Assembly (NCBI GenBank): GCA_002316295.1
Contig: DCDF01000095.1
Coordinates: forward strand, 1 to 5,986
Length of the DNA stretch: 5,986 nt
Direction: 5' to 3'
From: Syntrophaceae bacterium UBA1062
GTDB taxonomy: Bacteria; Desulfobacterota; Desulfomonilia; UBA1062
Shown here: one piece after another, positions 5,713 through 5,986 of the stretch
Layout: every line of letters begins with the position of its first letter
How positions within the stretch are numbered: position 1 is the stretch's first letter
Program-made: the position numbers and the translations under genes
Notes under the pieces: model-generated
Seen by the model: only the letters and a program-made list of their open reading frames with translations
Told to the model about the DNA's origin: nothing
Databases searched by the model: none

Positions 5713-5725
5713 TTTCAATGTGATA
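5713..5725 (+). promoter_or_regulatory. IHF-like bending site, right module
   Basis: TTTCAATGTGATA departs from WATCAANNNNTTR at two defined positions. It begins 29 bp before the -24 GG, against 28 bp in the left module, and keeps the TTTCAATG core. The match alone is modest; the conserved placement is the argument. Confidence 0.42.
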
Positions 5726-5740
5726 CACATAGCCTGCCCC

Positions 5741-5755
5741 TGGCATGCCTCTTGA
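5741..5755 (+). promoter_or_regulatory. Sigma-54-like promoter of paralogue B
   Basis: TGGCAT-N5-TTGA keeps GG (5742-5743) and the 10-bp gap, but the -12 dinucleotide is GA instead of GC. The -24 box is identical to the left promoter. The altered -12 may lower or change promoter output. Initiation near 5766 gives a leader of about 30 nt, as in the left module. Confidence 0.72.
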
Positions 5756-5796
5756 TATATATCAGGCAGACACCATCAATAAAGGAGGGCAAGACA

Positions 5797-5976
5797 ATGA
5801 TGACACTCTGGATCGTAATCGGTTGCCTGTTCATGACCGGCATCGGCATCAGATTCACCTACAGGGTCCTGGGGCTCACCAAGGTGGAAGCCACCGCAGT
5901 GTTCGTGCTCATCGTCCTGCTCGTGGGCGTCAACACCGCTCCGGCACGTGAAGCCCTCATGAGACTCCTCTACTGA
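5797..5976 (+). CDS. 59-aa two-helix membrane protein, family unknown (paralogue B)
   Basis: A 59-residue hydrophobic protein with helix 1 at about residues 4-18, the signature G9-xx-F12-xxx-I16-G17-x-R19-F20-xx-R23, a turn containing L-G-L-T-K, and helix 2 at about 31-46, ending N46-T-A-P-A-R. AAAGGAGGG (5781-5789) is 7 bases before ATG 5797; the next codon is also ATG, and 5797 fits the ribosome site better. Residues 4-51 are almost the same as in paralogue A, while the last eight residues diverge, so the helices and turn are the constrained part. The window ends 10 bases after the stop, so it cannot be seen whether an AtpZ-like gene follows here too. No named family recognised; inner-membrane location expected. 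Confidence 0.88.
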   Translation: MMTLWIVIGCLFMTGIGIRFTYRVLGLTKVEATAVFVLIVLLVGVNTAPAREALMRLLY

Positions 5977-5986
5977 CAGCACCTCT

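Noticed and set aside
1..5986. tRNA or rRNA genes, CRISPR arrays, insertion sequences, attachment sites
   Set aside because: None of the hallmark sequences was seen on either strand: no array of regular repeats, transposase motifs, terminal inverted repeats or cloverleaf-like segments.

Overview
The window is GC-rich bacterial DNA with dense, mostly same-strand genes, strong Shine-Dalgarno sites, one clear sigma-70-type promoter and two sigma-54 (-24/-12) promoters. Gene content (an AtpZ/AtpI-like protein, a PilZ fusion, bEBP-type regulation, an MBL hydrolase, a VOC protein and an XPB-like helicase) fits a Gram-negative anaerobe of the former Deltaproteobacteria. That placement is inference; nothing in the window fixes the taxon. 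All supported genes lie on the + strand.

Left module (about 1-950). After the possible end of an upstream gene and a 30-bp perfect palindrome comes a control region: three dyads of the form TGNCA-N3-TGNCA spaced 40-41 bp, an IHF-like site and a near-consensus sigma-54 promoter. It drives three tiny genes: a 58-aa two-helix membrane protein, a 76-aa AtpZ/AtpI-like membrane protein, and a 35-aa single-helix protein that overlaps the previous stop by ATGA. A 20-bp perfect-stem rho-independent terminator closes the unit.

Middle (about 950-5550). Four ordinary-looking cytoplasmic genes follow: an MBL-fold hydrolase of the RNase Z-like branch; an NAD(P)-dependent epimerase/reductase fused to a C-terminal PilZ (c-di-GMP-binding type) domain, behind a TTGATA-17-TATAAT promoter and a leader hairpin; a VOC/glyoxalase-fold protein; and an SF2 helicase of the XPB/SSL2 type. 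The last two are probably co-transcribed.

Right module (about 5580-5986). The control region of the left module reappears: three TGNCA dyads spaced 42 and 41 bp, an IHF-like TTTCAATG site and a sigma-54-like promoter, at almost the same distances. It drives a 59-aa paralogue of the 58-aa protein (43 of 58 residues identical). The 35-aa protein carries the same first-helix signature in the same register. The most interesting content is therefore a small-membrane-protein family deployed twice within 6 kb under one enhancer-dependent sigma-54 circuit, with an AtpZ-like protein in one unit. Its function is unknown. An envelope-stress or ion-homeostasis role, as for other sigma-54-controlled small membrane proteins such as the phage-shock proteins, is only a hypothesis.
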